From: Leeuwenhoekiella parthenopeia
Lineage (GTDB): Bacteria > Bacteroidota > Bacteroidia > Flavobacteriales > Flavobacteriaceae
Reading direction: 5' to 3'
Length of the DNA: 64,000 nucleotides
Assembly: GCF_020782115.1 (NCBI RefSeq)
Contig: NZ_JAJGMW010000012.1
Coordinates: forward strand, 1-64,000
A program made the translations under genes and the position numbers. The notes beneath the pieces are model-generated. The model saw nothing but the letters and a program-made list of their open reading frames with translations. It did not search any database and had not been told where the DNA came from. Each line of letters starts with the position of its first letter. Positions within the stretch are counted from its first letter, which is position 1. Of the stretch, positions 31,777 through 39,031 are shown in pieces.

Positions 31777-32355
31777 TCAGGTCAGTTCCTGCAGGTATTC
31801 CAGTAATTTTTGAGTTGCGCGCCCGCGGTGACTGATTTTATTTTTTTCAGACAATGGCATTTCGGCAAAGGTAAGTGCATGACCTTCAGGCATAAAAACA
31901 GGATCGTAACCAAAGCCGCCATCTCCCGAAACTGAAGTTGTAATCACGCCCTTGCAGATTCCTTCAAAAACCAATTCTTTTTCACCCAAACACAGTGCGA
32001 TTACGGTTTTGAAACGCGCGTTACGGTTATCTTTTTCCTTTAAATTGTTCAGCAATTTAGCGGTATTATCTGCCGCATTCTTGTGTTCACCGGCATAGCG
32101 CGCGCTGTAGACTCCCGGCTCGCCATTTAGCGCTTCCACCTCAAGCCCGGTGTCATCACCAAAGCAATCATAGCCGTATTTTTGCTTTACATATCGGGCT
32201 TTAATGAGCGCATTGCCTTCAATCGTGTCTGCATCTTCCACAATTTCTTCGGTACACCCAATATCGGTGAGGCTTTTCAGCTGAATGTGTTTCGGCATCA
32301 AAGCCTGAATTTCTTTGAGTTTATTGGCGTTATGGGTTGCAAAAACCAGCGTCAT
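31777..32355 (-). CDS. rdgB: Non-canonical purine NTP pyrophosphatase, RdgB/HAM1
   Basis: A 192-residue hydrolase that removes dITP, ITP and XTP from the nucleotide pool, preventing their use in DNA. The family signatures are FATHNANKLKEI at the N-terminus, DADTIEGNALIKARYV, the metal-binding DDTGLEVEALNGEPGVYSAR, and SGDGGFGYDPVFMPEG, with FAEMPLSEKNKISHRG near the C-terminus, all at their usual spacing. Length is normal. It is transcribed alone on the minus strand; the 225-base gap to the helicase gene holds that gene's promoter. No unusual feature is noted. Confidence 0.95.
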   Translation of the reverse strand: MTLVFATHNANKLKEIQALMPKHIQLKSLTDIGCTEEIVEDADTIEGNALIKARYVKQKYGYDCFGDDTGLEVEALNGEPGVYSARYAGEHKNAADNTAKLLNNLKEKDNRNARFKTVIALCLGEKELVFEGICKGVITTSVSGDGGFGYDPVFMPEGHALTFAEMPLSEKNKISHRGRATQKLLEYLQELT

Positions 32356-32479
32356 AGGAACGATTTAAGGAGGCAAGTTATTAATTATTACAGAATGGCT
32401 AAAATACGTATTCATTAAAAGTAACCTAAATAACCGGGCAAGTCTTGAATGCAAAACTTTTTAAGGGTACTTTAGACCT

Positions 32480-33169
32480 ATGCAAGACGAAAAACATTAC
32501 GCACAGCGCAGTGGCTGGCTTCGGGCCGCTGTTTTAGGGGCAAACGACGGGATTCTTTCAACTGCGAGCCTCGTAATCGGGGTGGCAGCTGCCAGTTCAA
32601 CCCGCGAACCCATTATCCTTGCCGGAGTGGCCGGTATTGTTGCCGGGGCTTTATCTATGGCCGCAGGCGAATACGTGTCGGTGAGTTCGCAGAGCGATAT
32701 CGAAAAAGCCGATCTCAAACGCGAAGAAGAAGAACTCGCCAACATGCCCGAATCGGAATTGCACGAACTCAAGGATATCTACATCAAACGGGGCCTCAGA
32801 GCAGATACGGCTCTTGAAGTGGCCAAACAGCTCACGGCTCATAACGCGCTGGAGGCTCACGTCCGTGACGAACTCGGGATGCACGAGATTACGCAGGCCA
32901 TACCCTTGCAGGCTGCATTAAGCAGTGGGGCTGCATTTACGGTGGGCGGCGCTTTGCCGGTTTTGGTTGCATTTTTAGCGCCTGTGAACTCAATGGAGTA
33001 CGTGCAATATGCGGCGGCCATTCTGTTTTTGATTGTTTTGGGGGCTACTGCGGCACGTACCGGAGGTTCAAAAATGAGCACCGCAGTAATGCGTATCACC
33101 ATTTGGGGTACACTCGCCATGGTTGCCAGCGCGCTAATAGGTCATCTTTTTGGAGTGAATGTGGCCTAA
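32480..33169 (+). CDS. VIT1/CCC1-family metal transporter
   Basis: A 229-residue membrane protein of the VIT1/CCC1 family, members of which export iron or manganese from the cytoplasm. The pattern is clear: WLRAAVLGANDGILSTASLV forms the first helix, followed by two more helices with GIVAGALSMAAGEYVSVSSQ, a cytoplasmic metal-binding loop of about residues 70-125 rich in Glu (EKADLKREEEELANMPESE), and two closing helices with GAALPVLVAF-like and GATAARTGGS segments. Five helices in total are expected. It is a single gene, followed 89 bases later by the XdhC gene. The substrate may be iron or manganese. Confidence 0.92.
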   Translation: MQDEKHYAQRSGWLRAAVLGANDGILSTASLVIGVAAASSTREPIILAGVAGIVAGALSMAAGEYVSVSSQSDIEKADLKREEEELANMPESELHELKDIYIKRGLRADTALEVAKQLTAHNALEAHVRDELGMHEITQAIPLQAALSSGAAFTVGGALPVLVAFLAPVNSMEYVQYAAAILFLIVLGATAARTGGSKMSTAVMRITIWGTLAMVASALIGHLFGVNVA

Positions 33170-33258
33170 AAGCTGGCCAGCTTTCGATTTCTGGTTTTAA
33201 AACCCGAAAGCTTTAACTGCAAAGTTTTATCTTTAATGCTTCCGCAAGCAAAATTCAC

Positions 33259-34287
33259 ATGACACACGAATTTTTAGAAATTTTAAATCAGGCGAAAGTC
33301 TACAAATCACAGGGCGTTTCCTGTGTTTTAGCAACCGTGGTCGCGCTTGATGGTTCGTCTTATCGAAAACCCGGTGTACGTATGTTAATCGCCGAAAACG
33401 GCGCGATGACCGGGGCTGTAAGTGGCGGCTGTGTAGAGAAAGAAGTGGTGCGCCGCGCGGAATCGGTTTTTAAGACCGGCGTATCTAAAATCATGACCTA
33501 TGATGGGCGTTACCGCCTGGGTTGTGAGGGCGTTCTCTATATTTTGCTGGAACGTTTTGAAGCTTCAGACCAACTGGTACATACTTTTGAAAATCTGCTT
33601 TCGCAGCGCGAAAGCTTTGAGATTATGAGTTTTTATAAAAAGGAAGATGAGGCTACCGGGAATTTTGGTTCTTTTTTGCGTGTGGGCGAAAAGAATCCAG
33701 TCTACTTTCAAAATACAAGCACGCTTGAAGCTCCCTCCGAAGCGCTTCGGTTTAAACAAAGCCTAAATCCAAGATTTAAGTTACTTCTGGTTGGCGGTGA
33801 ACACGATACTGTAAAACTGTGTACGATGGCTGCGATGCTGGGATGGGAGGTAGATGTAATCACCTCGCTGAAAGATCCCAAAGAGTTAAAGGATTTTCCG
33901 GGAGCGGCCCGGGTAATTGGTGGCAACGCCGATACCTTCGACGCTGCCACTCTCGATGCACAGACGGCCGTTGTGCTGATGACGCACAATTACGCGCAGG
34001 ATTTGCAGTACTTGGTAAAACTCAAAGACTTGAAACTTCCCTATCTGGGAATCCTGGGATCGGTGAAGCGCCGCGAGAAAATACAACACGAACTTCTGGA
34101 CTATGCACCTGATGTGGATCTTGATTTTTTGGAACAAATCTACAGTCCCGCAGGTTTAAATATTGGGTCTATTACACCTGAGGAAATTGCGCTTTCTATT
34201 TTAGCTGAAATTCTTGCAGTGACCCGTAATCGCAATTCGCTTTCACTTAAAACACTTACCGGTAAAATTAATTCGGCTATCAGCTAA
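33259..34287 (+). CDS. XdhC/CoxI-family molybdenum-cofactor maturation protein
   Basis: A 342-residue protein of the XdhC/CoxI family. The N-terminal domain carries VLATVVALDGSSYRKPGVRM and AVSGGCVEKEVV, and the C-terminal XdhC Rossmann domain (from about 185) has PRFKLLLVGGEHDTVKLCTM, VVLMTHNYAQDLQYL and LGILGSVKRREK. XdhC proteins bind molybdenum cofactor and insert its sulfurated form into molybdo-hydroxylases. The next gene, a cytidylyltransferase, starts in its stop codon (TAATG), so the pair is one unit. No xanthine-dehydrogenase-type structural gene is seen in this window, so the client enzyme is encoded elsewhere. Confidence 0.9.
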   Translation: MTHEFLEILNQAKVYKSQGVSCVLATVVALDGSSYRKPGVRMLIAENGAMTGAVSGGCVEKEVVRRAESVFKTGVSKIMTYDGRYRLGCEGVLYILLERFEASDQLVHTFENLLSQRESFEIMSFYKKEDEATGNFGSFLRVGEKNPVYFQNTSTLEAPSEALRFKQSLNPRFKLLLVGGEHDTVKLCTMAAMLGWEVDVITSLKDPKELKDFPGAARVIGGNADTFDAATLDAQTAVVLMTHNYAQDLQYLVKLKDLKLPYLGILGSVKRREKIQHELLDYAPDVDLDFLEQIYSPAGLNIGSITPEEIALSILAEILAVTRNRNSLSLKTLTGKINSAIS

Positions 34288-34868
34288 TGGATAAAATTGC
34301 AATTCTCATTCTGGCCGCCGGAAGCGCCTCACGAATGGGCAAAGTAAAACAGCTGCTCTCCTACAAACATACCACCTTACTGGGTTACACGATTGAGCAG
34401 GCCTTAAAAACTCCGGCTGACGCGATTTATTGCGTCCTGGGTGCGGGCGCAGCGAACATCAAAAACGAGATTCGGCAACCGGTAAAGACGATCTTTAACC
34501 CAAACTGGGAGCAGGGGATGGGCAGCAGCATCTCGGTAGGTATCCAGGAGATTGAAAAAGCAGGCTTTGATTATGCCTTAATCATGCTCGCCGATCAACC
34601 CCGTATTGATGCCGTATTTCTGACCCAACTTATGGGAATGGCCGCTGTACATAAAAATACCCTCATCGCTTCCGATTACGGTTCAAAAAACGGAGTACCG
34701 GCGTTATTTCCGAAATCTTTTTTTGACCAGTTAAAGACTCTTGACGGTGATCAGGGTGCCCGGCAATTGCTGAATTCGGGAAATCCAAAACCACTAACAC
34801 TTATAGCAGAAGACCGCGTTCAGGACATAGATACGCCTGACGATTATAGTCGTTTGCTTAAAAATTGA
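34287..34868 (+). CDS. MobA/MocA-like nucleotidyltransferase
   Basis: A 193-residue nucleotidyltransferase of the MocA/MobA kind, which adds CMP (or GMP) to molybdopterin. The glycosyltransferase-A-type signature ILILAAGSASRMGKVKQLL lies at the N-terminus, with NWEQGMGSSISVGI and the metal-site LADQPR near 104. The start shares a base with the stop of the XdhC gene. The linked XdhC gene favours a MocA role (molybdopterin cytosine dinucleotide for hydroxylases) over MobA. A distinct nucleotidyltransferase, for instance for sugar nucleotides, is the less likely alternative. Confidence 0.87.
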   Translation: MDKIAILILAAGSASRMGKVKQLLSYKHTTLLGYTIEQALKTPADAIYCVLGAGAANIKNEIRQPVKTIFNPNWEQGMGSSISVGIQEIEKAGFDYALIMLADQPRIDAVFLTQLMGMAAVHKNTLIASDYGSKNGVPALFPKSFFDQLKTLDGDQGARQLLNSGNPKPLTLIAEDRVQDIDTPDDYSRLLKN

Positions 34869-34905
34869 ATTAATTTAGCATTCTAACCAGCATAAACCAT
34901 TCTTC

Positions 34906-35583
34906 ATGACTGCAGATCAGGAAAAGAAGCAAGCCGCATTGGAAGCGGTTAAATACATTAAAAACAATATGGTTGTAGGTCTGGGCACCGGCTCAACCGC
35001 AAAACATATGATCGAAGCTGTGGGGCAGATGGTAGCAGAGGGGATGAACCTTACCTGCGTACCTTCATCTGATGCAACCGAAAAGCTCGCTAAAGAATTG
35101 GGCATTAAAATCGTGGAGCTTCACGAGGTAGACCATATCGATGTCACCATTGACGGCGCCGATGAGTTTGACGGCGATTTCCAATTGATCAAAGGCGGTG
35201 GCGGTGCTTTGCTACGCGAAAAGATTCTGGCGTGGAATACCAAATTCAACATCATAATTGCCGATAGCAGCAAGGATGTTAAGAAACTGGGCGCTTTTAA
35301 ACTTCCTGTGGAAGTGATTCCGTTTGCGACCAAACAAATCAAGACCTATCTCGAAGCTGAAGGTTTAAAGCCTGTACAGCGAATGAAGGAAGGAAACGAA
35401 TACCGTACCGACGAAAATAACAACATTCTGGATATTGATATATTTGAAGTAGAAGACCTTCAGGAACTTGAGATCAAATTGCTTAAAATTCCCGGGGTTG
35501 TTGAAACCGGACTTTTCCTTGATAGCACCAGCCTTATCATTGTTGGGAAAGAAGGCGGACCGGAGGTTAAGGAGCGCTCTTAG
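34906..35583 (+). CDS. rpiA: Ribose-5-phosphate isomerase A
   Basis: A 225-residue enzyme that interconverts ribose 5-phosphate and ribulose 5-phosphate in the pentose phosphate pathway. The phosphate-binding GLGTGSTAKHMIEAVG, the active-site DGADEFDGDFQLIKGGGGAL (Asp and Lys of catalysis), REKI with the catalytic Glu nearby, and the C-terminal PGVVETGLF are all present at family spacing. Length is normal. It is the last of the plus-strand set here. A palindromic repeat (35596-35668) follows the stop, and its stem may serve as a terminator. Confidence 0.96.
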   Translation: MTADQEKKQAALEAVKYIKNNMVVGLGTGSTAKHMIEAVGQMVAEGMNLTCVPSSDATEKLAKELGIKIVELHEVDHIDVTIDGADEFDGDFQLIKGGGGALLREKILAWNTKFNIIIADSSKDVKKLGAFKLPVEVIPFATKQIKTYLEAEGLKPVQRMKEGNEYRTDENNNILDIDIFEVEDLQELEIKLLKIPGVVETGLFLDSTSLIIVGKEGGPEVKERS

Positions 35584-35595
35584 AGAATACAAAAA

Positions 35596-35668
35596 TTGTC
35601 TGTCTGAGCCTGTCGAAGACTATTTGAAAATCAATAGTTCAAAACTTTGACAAGCTCAGTTTGACAAT
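35596..35668. repeat. REP-like palindromic repeat (copy A)
   Basis: CTGAGCCTGTCGAAG (35604-35618) faces CTTTGACAAGCTCAG (35645-35659) around a 26-base centre, and TTGTC/GACAA pairs extend the ends. The same core, CTGAGCTTGTCGAAG, occurs as a perfect inverted repeat at 52663/52705. It sits between convergent genes. Confidence 0.75.
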
Positions 35669-35698
35669 AAGACTAATTTTTCAAGCAGTCTCGTTTTA

Positions 35699-36586
35699 CT
35701 ATCCATAAATCTGTTCCAGCAAAGTTGCCACAGCTTTAGGCTTTCTGCCTAATAGATTCTCCAGATCTTTAGATTCAGAATTGAATTCGCCCTGCGCAAT
35801 CCCCAGAGAGAATCCCAGCATCATATTTACGGCATCTTCCGGTACGCCATAGGAAGCCATAGTCGATTTAAACGTTTCTACATCGGGAGATACATAGTTG
35901 ATTTCTTCTTCCGTGATATCGCTCAGGATTTCAGCTACCGCTTTAAAATCAATCGCTTTTGGTCCGTCTAACGTATAGATTTTGTTTTGGTGCTGTGCTG
36001 CATTTTTCAAAATAAGCGCTCCGGCTTCAGCTAAATCGTCGCGTAAAGCAAAAGCGGTCTTGCCATCACCCGTAGGTAGAAAGACGGTTTTTGATTGAAG
36101 CAAGGCTTCTTTTTCGCCTAAAAAGAGCGCAATCACTTCCGCATACAGATTATGTCTCAAAATGGTATATGCCATTCCCGATTCTTTAAGCCAGTTTTCG
36201 GTTTTGATGTGGGCGTCCATTACAACAGCGACCGGAGAGTTTTCGCTTTCGTCTTTTCTCCCGGCACTGGTGTACACGACGTGTTGTATTCCCGCCTGAG
36301 TTGCTGCATCCACCACATTTTTATGCTGTACGCTTCTTGAACCAATATCACTCCCGGAAACAAAATAGAGAATTTCAATATTCTTAAAGGCTTCCGTGAG
36401 TTTTTCTGTGTTATCGTAATCGGCAATGCGTAGTTCAAAACCTTTGCTTTTGTATACTTTAGCCTGATCGCTTGCTGCATCGCGCACTAATACTGCGATT
36501 TCAGATGGATTTATAGTAGTAGAAAGGTGTTCAACCACGCTGCTACCTAAACCTCCGGTTGCTCCTGTAATTAAATAAGTACTCAT
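35699..36586 (-). CDS. NmrA/SDR-type NAD(P)H quinone oxidoreductase-like protein
   Basis: A 295-residue atypical short-chain dehydrogenase. The N-terminal nucleotide-binding motif is TGATGGLGSSVVEHL, followed by VLVRDA and, near 75, EILYFVSGSD. The layout without the Tyr-x-x-x-Lys catalytic pair, plus the VVYTSAGRKDES and TILRHNLYAEV segments, fits the NmrA/QorB group that binds NAD(P)H. E. coli QorB reduces quinones. Its gene is divergent from an HxlR regulator, with a palindrome in the 132-base gap, so it is probably induced by electrophiles or quinones through that regulator. The C-terminus is normal. Confidence 0.85.
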   Translation of the reverse strand: MSTYLITGATGGLGSSVVEHLSTTINPSEIAVLVRDAASDQAKVYKSKGFELRIADYDNTEKLTEAFKNIEILYFVSGSDIGSRSVQHKNVVDAATQAGIQHVVYTSAGRKDESENSPVAVVMDAHIKTENWLKESGMAYTILRHNLYAEVIALFLGEKEALLQSKTVFLPTGDGKTAFALRDDLAEAGALILKNAAQHQNKIYTLDGPKAIDFKAVAEILSDITEEEINYVSPDVETFKSTMASYGVPEDAVNMMLGFSLGIAQGEFNSESKDLENLLGRKPKAVATLLEQIYG

Positions 36587-36607
36587 GTTTTTTATTTTAA
36601 GTTATTA

Positions 36608-36632
36608 ACTTACTTTTGGTAAGTCAAAGATA
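36608..36632. promoter_or_regulatory. HxlR operator candidate and promoter of the reductase gene
   Basis: ACTTAC-TTTTG-GTAAGT (36608-36624) is a perfect 6-base inverted repeat. Immediately beside it, on the minus strand, is TATCTTTG (36625-36632), a consensus -7 box for the reductase gene. The palindrome would cover the transcription start, the ideal place for repression by the divergently encoded HxlR protein. Confidence 0.6.
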
Positions 36633-36718
36633 AGAAGTAATTGACTCCTGTGGAAGAACTTACGAGGCTGTAGGTCACTTTCCCGGAAGTTAGTTTTGTT
36701 GAAATTCAATGCGTTATA

Positions 36719-37084
36719 ATGGAAAATTCTGAAAAAAAATTTGCAGATTCTGAAAATTGCCCGGTGCGTAATGTCTTGGATCGCTTTGGAGACAAATGGT
36801 CTACGCTGGTTTTACTCGTGCTTGACGATACCAAAGTCCTGCGTTTTAACGAGATTCATAAAATGATTGATACCATTTCTCAAAAAATGCTTGCCGTTAC
36901 GTTGAAATCTTTGGAAGCAGACGGTCTGGTTCTGCGAACCCAATATCCCGAGATACCGCCACGGGTAGAATATACTTTAAGTGAACGCGGAGCATCGCTG
37001 ATTCCACATATAAAAAGTCTGGTTCAATGGGCCAACGCCAATTTTGAAGTGATTACCCAATCGCGGGCGGCGTATAAAAAGTAA
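36719..37084 (+). CDS. HxlR-family transcriptional regulator
   Basis: A 121-residue winged-helix regulator. NCPVRNVLDRFGDKWSTLVL is the HxlR signature, with Cys14 preceding the first helix; in family members such a Cys senses electrophiles or oxidants (YodB and QorR type). The recognition helix region is NEIHKMIDTISQKMLAVTLKSLEADGL, given in parts, and the wing is VLRTQYPEIPPRVEYTLSERG. It is divergent from the QorB-like reductase and a palindrome with a promoter lies between them, matching the known hxlR-reductase arrangement. It likely represses that gene and perhaps itself. A bidirectional terminator follows. Confidence 0.92.
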   Translation: MENSEKKFADSENCPVRNVLDRFGDKWSTLVLLVLDDTKVLRFNEIHKMIDTISQKMLAVTLKSLEADGLVLRTQYPEIPPRVEYTLSERGASLIPHIKSLVQWANANFEVITQSRAAYKK

Positions 37085-37116
37085 AAAGGCTGCTTAAAAT
37101 TTTAAACAGCCTTTTT
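37083..37116. terminator. Bidirectional terminator
   Basis: AAAAAGGCTG (37083-37092) pairs with CAGCCTTTTT (37107-37116) around a 14-base AT-rich loop; between convergent genes. Confidence 0.85.
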
Positions 37117-37134
37117 CGATTAATGGAATAGCGT

Positions 37135-37527
37135 CTACTCGTTTTTAGTTGCTGTGCTTTCTTCTTCAGTCCAACCCAGATACCCGCCTTTGAGATCATA
37201 TAGGGTTTGAAAACCCATTTCCTGCATAATTACCGCTGCTTTGCCGCTTCGGTTACCCGATCTGCAATAGAGATAGACCGGAGTTGCAGGGTCTAGCTGT
37301 TCAACCTGAGCTCTGAAGCTCAGCGAATCGAGCACATTAAAATTGAGTGCCTGCTCGATATGACCGGCTTCAAACTCTTCCGCTCTGCGCACATCAAGAA
37401 GCAATACCTTTTTAGCATTGATGCTGTCACGAAAAGCATTTTTGTCTAAAATGAGGTGATTGCTTTCCTGAGCTTTTGCACCAAAAGTGAACAGACTTAA
37501 AAGCAGTAAACTAAATATGGCTTTCAT
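37135..37527 (-). CDS. Exported single-domain rhodanese
   Basis: A 130-residue sulfurtransferase with a signal peptide (MKAIFSLLLLSLFTFGAKAQ), so it works in the periplasm. The rhodanese domain holds LLDVRRAEEFEAGHIEQALN and the active-site loop CRSGNRS with Cys88, which would carry a persulfide; the C-terminal GGYLGW is also canonical. It is encoded five bases downstream of the beta-lactamase-fold/rhodanese gene and is presumably co-transcribed with it. The pair forms a small sulfur-handling unit in which this protein may deal with thiosulfate or persulfide outside the cytoplasm. Confidence 0.9.
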   Translation of the reverse strand: MKAIFSLLLLSLFTFGAKAQESNHLILDKNAFRDSINAKKVLLLDVRRAEEFEAGHIEQALNFNVLDSLSFRAQVEQLDPATPVYLYCRSGNRSGKAAVIMQEMGFQTLYDLKGGYLGWTEEESTATKNE

Positions 37528-37532
37528 CTTTC

Positions 37533-38951
37533 CTATTTTTTTAAGGTGGAAGGGCAGACGTAATTGGTGGTTTTTAGATCCGTTTCCTTTAAAGCGGCAT
37601 AACCTCCCTGTACGTCGATGAGGTTGTGAATGCCCCGGCTTTTTAAGATGCTGGCGGCAATCATACTGCGGTAACCCCCGGCACAGTGAATGAAAAATTC
37701 TTTAGTATCGGGAAACGCACTCAAATGCTTGTTGATGTAATCGAGCGGCGTACTTTCGGCCACTTCCAGATGCTCTGCTTCAAATTCTCCGGGTTTGCGT
37801 ACATCAAAAACCGGCGTATTGGCATCGGCTTTTACCGCAGTTTCCACTTCGCTTGCAGGTACTGAATTCACCGAGTCGGTTTCTTTACCGGCTGCTTCCC
37901 AGGCTTTAAATCCGCCTTTGAGATAGCCTATCGTACCGTCAAAGCCCACCCGTGAAAGTCGGGTAATGGTTTCTTCTTCGCGACCTTCATCGGCGACTAA
38001 TAAAATAGCCTGCTCGGTGTCGGCAATAAGAGCGCCCACCCAGGGAGCAAAACCGCCGTCAATACCAATAAATATAGATCTTGGGATGTGACCTTTAGCA
38101 AAATCATTTTGGTGTCTTACATCAAGGATCACCGCTCCGGTTTCGTTAGCCGCGGTTTCAAAGGCATCGGGCGAAAGCGCACGTGTTCCGCGTTCTAAAA
38201 CCTCGTCAATGTCGTCGTAACCTTCCTTGTTCATTTTCACATTCAACGGAAAATAGGAGGGAGGAGGCAAGAGACCATCAGTCACTTCCTGAATAAATTC
38301 TTCTTTGGTCATATCTGCCCGCAAGGCATAGTTGGTCTTTTTCTGGTTGCCCAGGGTATCAACCGTTTCCTTGCTCATATTTTTTCCACAGGCCGAACCT
38401 GCACCGTGTGCCGGATATACGATAACGTCATCAGCCAATGGCATAATTTTTTCGCGTAAGCTGTCAAATAAATAGCCTGCGAGATCTTCCTGAGTAAGTT
38501 CTTTGGCTTTTTGTGCCAAATCGGGTCTTCCCACATCGCCCAGAAATAAGGTGTCTCCGCTAAAAATCGCGTGATTTTTTCCGTGCTCATCAATCAGGAG
38601 GTAAGTCGTACTTTCCATCGTATGGCCGGGCGTATGCAACACCCTGATGGTAATTTTGCCTATTTTAAATTCCTGTTGGTCTTTTGCGATAATGGCCTCA
38701 AATGAAGGATTGGCTTTAGGACCGTAAACGATTTCCGCCCCGGTTTCTTTAGCCAGGGTAACGTGACCGCTCACAAAGTCGGCGTGAAAATGGGTTTCAA
38801 AAATATATTTGATTTTGGCGTTATCTGCTTCTGCACGCTCTATATAAGGCTTTACCTCACGCAAAGGATCGATTACGGCGGCCTCGCCGTTACTTTCAAT
38901 ATAATAGGCTCCCTGAGCCAAACAACCGGTGTAAATCTGTTCTATAGTCAT
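37533..38951 (-). CDS. Beta-lactamase-fold persulfide dioxygenase with two rhodanese domains
   Basis: A protein of about 472 residues related to ETHE1/CstB persulfide dioxygenases. The N-terminal metallo-beta-lactamase domain (about 1-245) has THFHADFVSGH (metal ligands), HTPGHTMES and SGDTLFLGDVGRPD. Two rhodanese domains follow: the first (about 255-355) lacks the active-site Cys, having LLVADEGREEE there, and the second (about 365-465) retains it in IHCAGGYRS. Such enzymes oxidise glutathione or coenzyme persulfide to sulfite. The start at 38951 is chosen because a consensus -7 box (38973-38980) overlaps the upstream alternative ATG. The exported rhodanese gene lies five bases downstream. 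Confidence 0.92.
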   Translation of the reverse strand: MTIEQIYTGCLAQGAYYIESNGEAAVIDPLREVKPYIERAEADNAKIKYIFETHFHADFVSGHVTLAKETGAEIVYGPKANPSFEAIIAKDQQEFKIGKITIRVLHTPGHTMESTTYLLIDEHGKNHAIFSGDTLFLGDVGRPDLAQKAKELTQEDLAGYLFDSLREKIMPLADDVIVYPAHGAGSACGKNMSKETVDTLGNQKKTNYALRADMTKEEFIQEVTDGLLPPPSYFPLNVKMNKEGYDDIDEVLERGTRALSPDAFETAANETGAVILDVRHQNDFAKGHIPRSIFIGIDGGFAPWVGALIADTEQAILLVADEGREEETITRLSRVGFDGTIGYLKGGFKAWEAAGKETDSVNSVPASEVETAVKADANTPVFDVRKPGEFEAEHLEVAESTPLDYINKHLSAFPDTKEFFIHCAGGYRSMIAASILKSRGIHNLIDVQGGYAALKETDLKTTNYVCPSTLKK

Positions 38952-38972
38952 GATGATACTGTATTTATAGGG

Positions 38973-38980
38973 CAAAGATA
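38973..38980 (-). promoter_or_regulatory. Bacteroidota -7 box for the persulfide dioxygenase gene
   Basis: TATCTTTG on the minus strand, 22 bases upstream of the start at 38951. It overlaps the ATG at 38975, which argues against that codon as the start. Confidence 0.6.
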
Positions 38981-39031
38981 AGGCACCTTTACGGGTGTCG
39001 CGGTAACACGGGTTACATTCGTCAAAGCTAA

